Made by a program: the position numbers and the translations under genes | Shown here: in pieces, positions 13,001 to 19,558 of the stretch | How the letters are laid out: every line of letters starts with the position of its first letter | How positions within the stretch are numbered: position 1 is the first letter of the stretch | DNA from: Sycon ciliatum | Lineage: Eukaryota > Porifera > Calcarea > Leucosolenida > Sycettidae | Assembly: GCF_964019385.1 (NCBI RefSeq) | Contig: NC_088649.1 | Span: 17,643,361-17,707,360, forward strand | DNA length: 64,000 bases | Direction of reading: 5' to 3' | Notes under the pieces: generated by a model | Databases searched by the model: none | Seen by the model: only the letters and a program-made list of their open reading frames with translations | Told to the model about the DNA's origin: nothing

Positions 13001-14491
13001 CGTTTGTCATGTACATGTACATGACACATGTAGTGCAATGTAGTACTTCTAAACTATTGGGTGTCGTAAATGGGAATGACTGTACATGTAGCAGTTACTG
13101 TTTACACGTGTACATGACATGTACTCACCTCCCATACATGTACAATGTAGATCTACGTACAATGTAGATCTAGTGTTCTTAAATCTGATAATTCTAGCCT
13201 GGACTGTTCTTAAATTTTGCCGGTTTTCCAGCCTGGGTGTTCTTCGGCGAGGTGTTCTTCGGCGCCCGATCTTACTGTATCCCACCACCCATGGCTGCTT
13301 CTGGACGTTTTTTAGGTTTGGATCCCGTGCACGGGCAGAATTGGCTAGAAAATGTGGAAAAAATTGTTTTCTCTTGGGTGGCTCACACATCGGGGCACTA
13401 TGCCGGAATTTTGAGTTTTCCGGCCTGTAAAGCCTGTCTGTGAGGCGCAAGAACTTTTAAATCATGTCGAGAGGGCCAGCATAGTGGCAGGGGTGTGTGG
13501 TGCAAATTTCACTTAAGGTGGCTGGGGCGGTACAACTTTTTAGGGGTCATTTTGATCACATTTTGACTGCATTTTTGAGTTTATCGGCAAGGTGGAGATG
13601 AAATTTGAAAATGTTTTCTGGTGAATCTCTGGAGAAGAGCCTTCTCTAGCCTCCTATAGTTTTATTTTTTACTTTTGGACAAAATTTGAAAAAGTTTTAT
13701 GAAAGGTCCGTGAAAAAATAACCGGAACCTTTCATAAAACATTTTCTAATTTTGTCCAAAAGTAAAAATAAAACTACAGGAAGCTAGAGAAGGCTATTCT
13801 CCAGAGATTCACAAGAAAACATTTTCAAATTTCATCTCTGCCTTGCCGATAAACTCAAAAATGCAGTCAAAATTTTCCCAAAAAAGTTGTACCGCCCCTG
13901 CCACCTTAAATCCATTGAGAGACACCAACGTTACGGTCAATTGAATGCCATATGAAATTTACGACCAGGCTGCTACCTTAACAACACATTTCTCAAGTAC
14001 GACTGAGGGATGTAATTTGAAACGTACTGTAGTTTCATGGCCCGGGTCAGGAAAAGAGGCTAGAGGAGGGGGGATCTAAATTGATTCTGTTGTAGGCCAG
14101 TGGTGCGCGTTCGGAGTGGTGTGTTAGACTGTTGATCGCTGGCTTTGTTGATGGCTTGCTTTGGACTGTACCTGCAGATCAAGCACTGGCAAGTGCGTGC
14201 CCACAAACATCTTCCGTACTCAAAATGGTCAGCAGCAAAGAAGTCAATTTCCCGGACGCGAAGCAGCAATGCCAAATCATCAGTGGCAGTCTCCCAAGTT
14301 GGCAAGAATTTATCTATGGCTGCCCGCAGCGGCTTCTTGCCAAGGTCCGTAGTCACTTGAATCTGCACTACACGCCTGTCGCATGGCTGGATCAGATGGA
14401 TCCTTACGGAACTGCGTATGCCACGAACAGATTGACATACTTTCCAAACGCCAGGAAAATCTATTACATATGTTCAGTACACATGCCTTAG
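1084..14491 (+). CDS. Gene A: secreted LRR plus C-type-lectin-like protein (7 exons)
   Basis: Exons 1084-1259, 2699-2770, 4094-4165, 4881-4952, 5849-5914, 6883-7013 and 14178-14491 total 903 nt. They join in one open frame of 300 codons plus TAG, with AG/GTAAG borders throughout. Order: signal peptide (about residues 1-16) and LRR N-cap with two Cys, four LRR exons, an LRR C-cap exon, then a four-Cys domain that looks like a divergent C-type lectin fold. No transmembrane segment or GPI signal is visible, so secretion is likely. Intron 6 (7.1 kb) is swollen by nested transposons; the matching intron of gene B is 1.5 kb. Role in recognition or immunity is inference from the domain mix. Exon joins rest on phase and splice consensus only. 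Confidence 0.72.
1400..1483. repeat. SINE-like fragment shared with 62231-62473
   Basis: The segment from GAAATTAGAGGCCACATGCC through GTGAAGTCCAAATTTGAAAT recurs near 62231-62515, where it flanks tRNA-like B-box sequence in an inverted pair. Here only the tail part is present, inside gene A intron 1. Confidence 0.6.
2699..2770 (+). CDS. Gene A exon 2: LRR 1
   Basis: A 72-nt phase 2-2 exon preceded by a long pyrimidine tract and CTACAG, followed by GTAAGT. It encodes one 24-residue repeat, LRRNGLRFLLPNSFQGL and following, matching the LxxNxLxxLxxxxFxxLxxL consensus. Confidence 0.85.
3484..4040. repeat. Long CT-rich microsatellite tract in gene A intron 2
   Basis: Mostly CTCT with CTGT and GT variants. 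It is open in several frames, giving Ser-Leu or Arg-Glu runs that are not proteins. It ends about 54 nt before LRR exon 3 (4094). A similar tract sits in the same intron of gene B. Confidence 0.95.
4094..4165 (+). CDS. Gene A exon 3: LRR 2
   Basis: A 72-nt phase 2-2 exon with CATAG before and GTAAGT after. It encodes LDLEDNNILGLVDGVLDPL and following. The DG-hydrophobic-LDP signature is shared with LRR 2 of gene B (DGLLDP), which supports one-to-one exon matching between the paralogs. Confidence 0.85.
4881..4952 (+). CDS. Gene A exon 4: LRR 3
   Basis: A 72-nt phase 2-2 exon between GCATGCAG and GTAAGT. It encodes IDFSTNKISYITQGAFAKNT and following. The FAKNT core is nearly identical in LRR 3 of gene B (FAKNTRLLYL). 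Confidence 0.87.
5849..5914 (+). CDS. Gene A exon 5: LRR 4, short form
   Basis: A 66-nt phase 2-2 exon between CATCCCAG and GTAAGT. It encodes LNLDSNLLKRIIPNTFQSLP and a few more residues. The two-codon shortening relative to the 72-nt exons is also seen in LRR 4 of gene B, so it predates the duplication. Confidence 0.85.
5930..6075. repeat. SINE-derived fragment related to 9080-9200 and 53064-53371
   Basis: Shares the ACATGGAT..AG..AATGGG..TTCGG block with the other two sites. It is a degraded piece within gene A intron 5, directly before the GGATCC-rich MITE. Confidence 0.45.
6086..6500. mobile_element. MITE with 30-bp TIRs, rich in GGATCC motifs
   Basis: The left end GGGCATGTTCGATTGGTAAG and the reverse complement of the right end GGGCATGTTCGTTTGGTAGG match over about 30 bp, continuing into GATCGGGATC. 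Many GGATCC hexamers are spread over the 415 bp, mainly near the two ends. The open frame running through it has no recognised domain. No clear target duplication. It lies in gene A intron 5. Confidence 0.8.
6883..7013 (+). CDS. Gene A exon 6: LRR C-cap
   Basis: A 131-nt exon entering in phase 2 and leaving in phase 1. It encodes YIELSDNPLVQDHLLCKG and about 25 more residues. The NPLV..D..LC pattern with one Cys is shared with gene B exon 6 (GNPLVTDYRLC) and resembles the start of an LRR C-terminal cap. Confidence 0.8.
7633..7986. mobile_element. hAT-like MITE, CAGGGGCGTAG termini
   Basis: Starts CAGGGGCGTAGC and ends CCTACGCCCCTG, inverted over 11 bp. The 354-bp body contains a GC-rich block that tapers into the right end. 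The flanks (AATACA left, AATAAT right) are only loosely alike, so the target duplication is not certain. The superfamily is a guess from the terminal sequence style. Confidence 0.6.
8191..8456. mobile_element. Snapback-related MITE with 50-bp TIRs
   Basis: The left arm (8191-8240) and right arm (8408-8456) are inverted copies containing AGAAACACATGAGAACGAG and GTTATGCAGCAACTATCC. The interior keeps the family landmarks found at 1-178, 38173-38540 and 47407-47733 (cagaaagtgc, ggcacaaaactgacag, gacctagct). Only one copy of the central part is present, so it does not form the full-length hairpin. Confidence 0.7.
9080..9200. repeat. SINE-derived fragment
   Basis: Matches part of the tRNA-headed SINE at 53064-53371: the ACATGGATGCAG..AATGGG block and the CCAC..CTTTAGGAGCTGCATCTGC block. 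The tRNA-like head is missing. Confidence 0.5.
9438..9545 (-). mobile_element. LINE 3' end fragment
   Basis: Read on the minus strand the sequence ends in ATTGGGAATGCCCAAGTAAA then AATAAAATACAATACAATA, a tail also present at 33758-34010, where LINE C-terminal coding sequence adjoins it. Only the 3' end is visible here. Confidence 0.55.
10283..10459. mobile_element. Tigger/pogo-like MITE copy 1
   Basis: Begins CAGTGAAACCTAGTGTAAGC after TA and ends in ACCAGGTTTTACTG, with inverted GCGACCACC blocks inside each end. The 177-bp element is closely related to 41738-41910. Terminal CAGTRAAACC with TA targets is typical of pogo/Tigger-derived elements. Further pieces of the family lie at 16187-16260 and 16548-16640. 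Confidence 0.75.
11006..12640 (-). mobile_element. 5'-truncated LINE inserted in the TTAA element
   Basis: Occupies the gap relative to the uninterrupted relative, where GGCAGTAGT is followed almost at once by CGTGAGTGG. The minus-strand 3' tail near 11006-11095 is AT-rich with CAAA-type repeats. The only coding part is the RT fragment at 11563-12330. The 12340-12640 part has no recognised content and may be a separate small insertion. Confidence 0.7.
11563..12330 (-). pseudogene. LINE reverse transcriptase fragment (Jockey/CR1-like), truncated
   Basis: The 255-codon open frame contains motif SGVPQGSVLGPILF at about residue 30 and the catalytic FADD box (IQFADDIALY) at about residue 60. The thumb-like segment KYLGLTI..RTWDHHI follows, then the LQRLQNRAIR region. 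The fingers part and any endonuclease are absent: a TGA lies just upstream of the first codons. So it is a 5'-truncated retrotransposon copy, not an active enzyme. The frame degenerates near its end after FSLPP. Confidence 0.85.
12872..13277. mobile_element. Nested Tc1/mariner-type MITE
   Basis: The 406-bp element has TIRs beginning CAGTAAGATCGGGCGCCGAA (left) and CAGTAAGATCGGGCGCCGAA (right, reversed), with TA on both sides at 12870-12871 and 13278-13279. The relative at 32585-33628 has the uninterrupted junction GGGCCCTACCCCACCACCC, showing the empty site. No coding capacity. Confidence 0.87.
13517..13905. mobile_element. Nested palindromic MITE with TTAA duplication
   Basis: The 389-bp element is almost one full inverted repeat. 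It starts GGTGGCTGGGGCGGTACAAC and ends with the complement GTTGTACCGCCCCTGCCACC, with TTAA on each side (13513-13516 and 13906-13909). The uninterrupted relative reads TTTCACTCAAATCC at this place. Transcription would give a long hairpin RNA. Confidence 0.87.
14178..14491 (+). CDS. Gene A exon 7: CTLD-like domain and stop
   Basis: Enters in phase 1 after ACCTGCAG. It has four Cys (AC, QC, GC, IC) spaced as in the two domains of gene B, with shared motifs VSSKE, SGSLPSWQEF, GC..LLAKVR, TPVAWL and YYICSV. The pattern of an early acidic-aromatic block, a WLG-like core and a last YxxC looks like a divergent C-type lectin fold. It ends in TAG at 14489, whereas gene B exons read on, so gene A is the short form. 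Confidence 0.78.
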
Positions 14492-14545
14492 TATAAGGGG
14501 TGAAACAATTATGCCGAATATTGGAATACTCGTTTGGATTTTTCA

Positions 14546-14551
14546 AATAAA
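14546..14551 (+). terminator. Candidate polyadenylation signal of gene A
   Basis: AATAAA lies 55 nt after the gene A stop codon, on the coding strand, in otherwise non-coding sequence. Confidence 0.5.
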
Positions 14552-15437
14552 ATCGTACTCGGAATAAATCAGAGTACTCGCTCATACATGGTACATGCAT
14601 TTACCACAGAAATCTGCAGTTTCACAGCAGCAGTCGACAGACATTGATGTGCAGACTGTGTGGTTAACATTTGTTCACCAGTAGAGAGAGCCCAATTGAC
14701 CCACCAACCAATACACTCGAGAAAAGGACTGCCGATGGGTTCAATCAGGGTTGTATCATGTGATTATTAAGGCCCTTGGTGTGCGATGTTTTAGGATATC
14801 AAGAATACTCGAATATTCGATTGGAGAAAATCAGAGTACTCGAACTCGGGATCTCAGTGCCAACTTTCACCCCTATTTTGTACTAGTGGCTGCATGTCGG
14901 TTGGTGCTACATACACTCGGGTGTATTTATTTGAAATTCTCTCAGGGACACGCAGCCGATTTTGGAAACAGGTCAGTCTTGTGTCATATCACATTCCCAT
15001 CACAATGTATCGTTGCTGGTGAAATGAGCGATGACATAGGAGATCTTCGCGATGAGTATAATTATGTAGTTATACCCTAGACTCGGGAGAATGAAGTACT
15101 TGGAAGTCGACTTTACCACCATTAATCATCCATAGTTTTATCCTTGCTGTCAATCCGATGACCTAAGAGAACCGGCGCACTGCTAATGAAAAGGGGCCGA
15201 TTGTGAAAGAAATGGAGTGCATAAGAAAGGAAACGGCAACACACGTTCTCTGTGGTTTAGAGGCAGCAGAACGTGTCCAGACCATTTGTAGAAGGCATTG
15301 GTTGGAGATGGTGGGGGGGGGGGGGGAGGAGGAGGAGGAAAGGTTGCGCACATCCATTTTTTCCATCAGATGCCAAAACCAAAGACACCGTTGAGAACCG
15401 TACACCAGTCGTATCGTATTTTTTGTGTTTGTGTGTT
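14552..15437. other. Intergenic stretch without recognised content
   Basis: Repeated GAATACTCG-type motifs (around 14524, 14805 and 14833) hint at a degraded repeat. A short poly-G and GGA run lies near 15310-15340. I see no gene. Confidence 0.4.
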
Positions 15438-16186
15438 AAAGCCTGGTTCACTTTCGGCGCAACGCCGACGGTACGGGACGTAAGGGCTTGTCGGGAGGGC
15501 TGGGGTGAGCTGTAAAATCCTGTACGATTCGTACGACACGACATGCAGCAGTCGTTGCGACGTTCAAGGTCGAACGGAGCGAGTCATAAGGCACGGTCCG
15601 TGACGGGGTGACTTTCGGGCCTAATTATTATTTCTCGTTTTTCGGGACTTCTTTTCAATTATTTCTCCTTGAAAGAAGCGGAATAAAGTTCACAATACCG
15701 GTTTTTCATGAAGACCAAAAAATTAGCCCTGAAAGTTGTGGCATTCAAATAATAGCCCCAGGAAATGATAGAATAGTTCGTCTGTCACGCTTCTGAACTA
15801 TCCCTAAATACAATAAGTGACATGAGATCTTACTAGTATGTTGCTAAAATTCAACTCAAGTCACGTGCTAGCCATTCTGTGAGTTATCATGGGAAGCGCA
15901 GTGTTCGAAATGCTAAAAAATTCCAAGTACGAATCGGGAGTAGTCGGCGCACGACGCCGTCTCCTGTTCACACTCAAATTGCAGCCGTTTTGTACGCTTG
16001 CGTCCCCGTCTACGGTATGAAAAGTTGGATCGATCCAACTCTTCCCGTCGCTTTCCAATCTGTACGGTAGTACGGTTGCGTTCCCGTTCCTGGTGTTCAC
16101 ATTGGACGCCGTCAGACCGTCCCGTCGCTTTCCGTCGATCCTTACGTCGTGTCCCGTCTCGCCCCGTCGAATGTGAACTAGGCTTT
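15438..16186. mobile_element. MITE with AGCCTGGTTCAC termini
   Basis: The left end AAAGCCTGGTTCAC and right end GTGAACTAGGCTTT are inverted. The right-end part (GACGCCGTCAGACCGTC through CCCCGTCGAATGTGAAC) recurs at 17925-18010, confirming a dispersed family. The flanks read TTAA on both sides if the element starts at AGCC. Confidence 0.6.
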
Positions 16187-16640
16187 AAGCGACCACCCCA
16201 CGGTGCAAGCAAAAGCGGTTGTTAAAATCAGGTGGTCTTTAGAACTATGTCCCATGCATTCGAGTCGTCAAGAGTACATTGTTTATGTACTCTTGGAGTC
16301 AAATACAGTAAGATCATGTGCGATTGCACTTCCATGTACTCATATAGACATGTGCGGAGCATAGAGTATTTTCGGGCAGGCAAAGCACACCTCACTCAAG
16401 TGCATGCAGCGCTTCCTGCAATTTCACCTGTCCCTTCGATTGACTGCATGCACTTGCTTCAGAGCGCACTTCAATCCTGTTGCTGTCAACCCCGCCAGCC
16501 AAGATTCAATGCGGCACGTACACTAGCATTCCGTCGCTGGTCGCCCAAGGCAGGTGGTCGCTGTATCCGGTGCAGTTCCTGCGCAGAACTGTCAGTGTCA
16601 GGAAAAACGGTCGGTAAATACAGGTGGTCGCAAAAACCAG
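16187..16640. repeat. Broken Tigger-like repeat pieces
   Basis: GGTGGTCGC, GCGACCACC and GGTGGTCTTTAGAAC blocks match the MITEs at 10283-10459 and 41738-41910 but are rearranged and interrupted by unrelated sequence containing short inverted repeats around 16260-16300. Confidence 0.5.
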
Positions 16641-16689
16641 AGCTCTTTACATTACTTAATAGGTTTTACAGCACGGTGAAAGTGTAATT

Positions 16690-16971
16690 TGGTAGGAGAT
16701 CAGGTGGGAGGGACTCTCCTCCTTTGTGCCCATTGTCTTCCCCACCACTGGTGGAAAGGGAAAAGCCTCATCTGCGCTGTTTCCCAGGATTGCCAGCAAA
16801 CTGAGCGACAAGGAAAACGAGCCTTTTTCCGTCATCACGGCTTTCGTCCGGACTAAACTGTCCTTCCGTCTAGTGAGAGCCATGGTTGCAAGTCTGCGCA
16901 GCTACTGGCGCTCTTCAGTACCACTTCCAGTTCACTCGGCTGTTCTGGCGGCTGCTGAGTGTTCATTGTAA
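16690..16971 (+). pseudogene. Retroelement ORF C-terminal fragment
   Basis: SFVPIVFPTTGGKGKASS followed by a block ending FVRTKLSFRLVRAMV matches, block for block, the minus-strand ORF at 26944-27534 (FMPVVLSASGGMGRAA and CRLSFALLRSCIMCLRGSR). The family is a recurrent C-terminal region of animal retroelement proteins. This copy lacks the upstream DxRVFNP part. Confidence 0.55.
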
Positions 16972-17049
16972 GTGTGTGACACAAGTACTGCTGATGTACA
17001 TGGAGTTGCTTACCTCTCTTTCTTTCTTGTCTTTTTTTCCTTCTTCTCT

Positions 17050-17922
17050 CTCTTTGTTTGCCACGGCCACTGTGACTTAGAGCCTCATTTCAATGTACTA
17101 CTTTTTTTCTCCTTTATGTTTATTTTGTACTCCGCGTGGGCCATATGTGCCACCATTTTTCTTTGTTTCAATAAATGGTATTGATTGAAAAAAACAGAGA
17201 AAGTATACACATGGTGGCTAGGGGAGCGTACTCCAGGATGGGCCAAATGAACCCCTTAAGCCTTATACACGGCAAGGCGGCCCTCATGACCCAGAAGCCA
17301 AGCAGCACGGCGCAAGAATCCCAGGCGCTGGCTGGCCTTGACAGCGACAGCATGAATACCGGTATGGCGCTGGAACCCAAGCTTAGAGTCGAATGTGACT
17401 CCAAGCAGCTTTAGGTGGTCCGAGTCTGGAATAATCTCGCTGGCAAAGGTGGTTGGTGGAAAGTCAGGGCGCTTTCGAGCATTGCATAAAATCAGGCCCT
17501 GGCTCTTGGTGGGCTCGAACTGGATCCGCCATTGCTGGCCCCATGTGGCAAGATTCCTGAGGGTTGTCTGTAAGGATACTGCCTTCTCCTGGAGGTCGTC
17601 GTTTGGTCGGCTCAGACTGTACACGGTAGTGTCATCGGCGAAAGAGCTGAGCTTTACTCCATAGGAGAGGAACTGGTCGATATCGGCAGCAAACAATAAT
17701 AATTATTATGAAGAGTGTGGGGCCCAGGACGCTGCCTTGGGGCACTCCGGCAGTGATGGGGTACTTCTTGGAAGCACGGCCTCCAGTTACCACCTTTAGG
17801 CAGCGGTTACTCAGGTAGTCGTGTAGCCAAGAGAGAAGAGGTCCGCCGATGCCTACTCGCTCTGCTTTGTTGAGGAGGCCGATGTGAGAGACGCGGTCAA
17901 AACAATGTTCACATTGGACCAT
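17050..17922 (-). pseudogene. Second LINE reverse transcriptase fragment, frameshifted
   Basis: On the minus strand, FDRVSHIGLLNKAERVGI, then AGVPQGSVLGPTLF, then in another frame SSFADDTTVYSL and LKLLGVTFDSKLGFQRH. Between the PQGS and FADD boxes the expected coding sequence is replaced by an AT palindrome (TAATAATTATTA, about 17694-17709) that shifts the frame. The 3' untranslated part reaches to about 17050. It differs clearly from the RT at 11563-12330. Confidence 0.82.
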
Positions 17923-17924
17923 GT

Positions 17925-18010
17925 TGGACGCCGTCAGACCGTCCTGTCGCTTCCCCTCGATCCTTACGTCGCGTCCCGTCGCACCCCGTCGAATGTGAAC
18001 TAGGCTTTAC
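17925..18010. repeat. Partial copy of the AGCCTGGTTCAC-ended MITE
   Basis: Matches the right end of 15438-16186 from GACGCCGTCAGACCGTC to GTGAACTAGGCTTTA. The left end is missing at the LINE junction, so the LINE and MITE pieces may have been joined by recombination. Confidence 0.6.
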
Positions 18011-18222
18011 CTTATTAGTCTACAACTAGGCACGTGGCATGTATGAACTATATAATAAACACATGGTGCGTCGTGCATATATGGCTGATTGTATGCCCTA
18101 CAATATATTGACCTTTGATAAATACCCACACTCATTAGTGACCACACCATCAACAGTATCAAATTCAAAACAATTTGCTTGACTCAATAAATACCACTGT
18201 ACTTTTCCATGCAGCACTGCAC

Positions 18223-18370
18223 TTTTCCCTAAAAAGGAGTATTTTATAAACAGTATTTATTGGCCTAGTGGTATTTTATAAACAGTATTTATTGGCTTTT
18301 GGCCAATAAATATTAAAAATACCACTAAGGCCAATAAATACTGTTTATAAAATACTCCTTTTTAGGGAAA
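18223..18370. repeat. AT-rich palindrome with internal duplication
   Basis: Outer arms CCCTAAAAAGGAGTATTTTA and complement enclose repeated TTTATAAACAGTATTTATTGG units. The whole stretch can fold into a hairpin of about 70 bp. No coding content. Confidence 0.85.
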
Positions 18371-18422
18371 GTGAAGGTCAACATATGTATAATAAATGTA
18401 GAAGCCTCCTGAGTGGATTCTG

Positions 18423-18499
18423 TCCACTGCCCGTCGTCACATGACGACGGGCAGTGGATGCCGTCCACTGCCCGTCGTCACTTGACGACAGGCAGTGGA
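18423..18499. repeat. Two tandem perfect hairpins
   Basis: Two 36-bp palindromes (18423-18458 and 18464-18499) share the half-site TCCACTGCCCGTCGTCA. They are separated by five bases. They could be protein-binding palindromes or remains of a foldback element. Function unknown. Confidence 0.85.
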
Positions 18500-18758
18500 A
18501 CTGGTTCCATCACCATTTAGCAGGCAGGATCACGCTTTCCAGACCGCGTAATTTGATCTATCATTGGTCGACTCCAAGGCGACAGTCATGTGACATACGG
18601 GAATCTTGATTATCCATGCTTGCCTCGCGCAAATTGTTTGCAGTGCCTTGAGTACCTCAGCGTCTTCAGATGCAATTTAGAGTAGCCTTGAGTATTTTTT
18701 GGGAGAAAGCGTCCATCAGAACGTGTATACAGAGATATTTGCAGTGGTCTGCTCGTTA

Positions 18759-18813
18759 ACTAGTAAGGACACCTACATGTATAATAATTATACATGTAGG
18801 TGTCCTTACTAGT
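18759..18813. repeat. 55-bp perfect palindrome centred on TAATAATTA
   Basis: Arms ACTAGTAAGGACACCTACAT and complement meet at an AT core. It lies just left of the hammerhead-bearing inverted repeat. Confidence 0.9.
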
Positions 18814-19110
18814 GAACACCAGATAGCAGCGTGAGTCAGTGTCGCTCCTGGACGGTGAGACAGACGTCGAGGACCCTCGGTCATTCGCAACGCTGTCACC
18901 TCCAAACCAACTAGTCGCAAGCCCGCGCTGGGCACAACAGTATGAAGTAGTGGTTGCGACTTCGGCGATGATTTGTAAGAAAGGTTTGCTCCCCACACCG
19001 GAGCTCGCGCTATTCCGCCGACTTTTCTTGACACTTGACTGACTCACGACTGCCATCCAGAGCACACGAGAAGTCCATCGAACCTTCGACTCGGCAAACC
19101 TGCAAGAAAG

Positions 19111-19178
19111 CACCACTCCCTGCTCAATACACAGTGTTTCGGGGAATTCACCCCTCATCAGTTGAGCTTGAGTAGGTG
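19111..19178 (-). ncRNA. Type I hammerhead ribozyme, family 1, apparently intact
   Basis: On the minus strand: CUGAUGA (19161-19155), stem II GGGG/CCCC with loop UGAAUU, GAAA, a minimal stem III CAC/GUG with one-base loop, then cleavage triplet GUA before 19127. Stem I pairs GCUCAA with UUGAGC and, after an internal loop, CACC-U-ACUC with GAGUGGUG. All core residues are present. The very short stem III is typical of hammerheads that work as dimers in Penelope-like elements and retrozymes. Activity is predicted, not shown. Confidence 0.8.
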
Positions 19179-19284
19179 TTTGTCGCGCTGGAAGCGGAGC
19201 GTCTCTGTAAGTTTGTATCCCTGGTGATGTTTGCGCCTGGAGAGCACTATATAAGTGGTGCTCTTCAGGCACAATCTTCCTCAG

Positions 19285-19350
19285 CCTACTCAAGCTCAAC
19301 TGATGAGGGGTGAATTCCCCGAAACACTGTGCATTGAGCAGGGAGTGGTG
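19285..19350 (+). ncRNA. Type I hammerhead ribozyme, family 1, cleavage triplet altered
   Basis: Same core as the minus copy: CUGAUGA 19300-19306, GGGG/CCCC stem II, GAAA 19321-19324, stem I GCUCAA/UUGAGC. The triplet before the scissile bond reads GCA instead of GUA, changing the U that pairs with the last A of GAAA. That change should strongly reduce or abolish cleavage. The outer stem I pairing is also weaker here. Confidence 0.72.
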
Positions 19351-19558
19351 CTTTCTTGCAGGTTTGCCGAGTCGAAGGTTCGATGGACTTCTCGTGTGCT
19401 CTGGATGGCAGTCGTGAGTCAGTCAAGTGTCAAGAAAAGTCGGCGGAATAGCGCGAGCTCCGGTGTGGGGAGCAAACCTTTCTTAATAATAATTATTATT
19501 ATTTTAATTTATTTTTAATTTATTATTTAAATAATAATAAATAATATAATAAATTTAA

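Larger units (their letters stand above)
10533..13977. mobile_element. TTAA-target DNA element copy 1, broken by three nested insertions
   Basis: TIRs GGGGGCAGCCTGGTCGTAAA (left) and its near complement at 13958-13977, directly flanked by TTAA at 10529-10532 and 13978-13981. It is a relative of the element at 32585-33628. Alignment by eye places extra sequence at 11006-12640 (LINE), 12872-13277 (TA-flanked MITE) and 13517-13905 (TTAA-flanked MITE). No transposase is visible, so it is non-autonomous. TTAA duplications fit piggyBac or Kolobok superfamilies. It lies in gene A intron 6. Confidence 0.8.
18976..19485. mobile_element. Head-to-head hammerhead-bearing inverted repeat (retrozyme-like)
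   Basis: Two arms of 201 bp (18976-19176 on minus, 19285-19485 on plus) are nearly identical and face away from a 108-bp spacer. Each arm begins with CCTACTCAAGCTCAA and a hammerhead core. The minus-strand copy extends beyond the shared arm in both directions: sequence to about 18820 and a 5' leader to about 19250. The plus arm ends at an AT palindrome (TAATAATAATTATTA). The layout matches the second, unrelated hammerhead locus at 57331-59944. Confidence 0.7.

Noticed and set aside
16232-16687. 151-codon ORF as a gene
   Set aside because: Runs through rearranged Tigger-like repeat pieces; composition and content give no protein signal.
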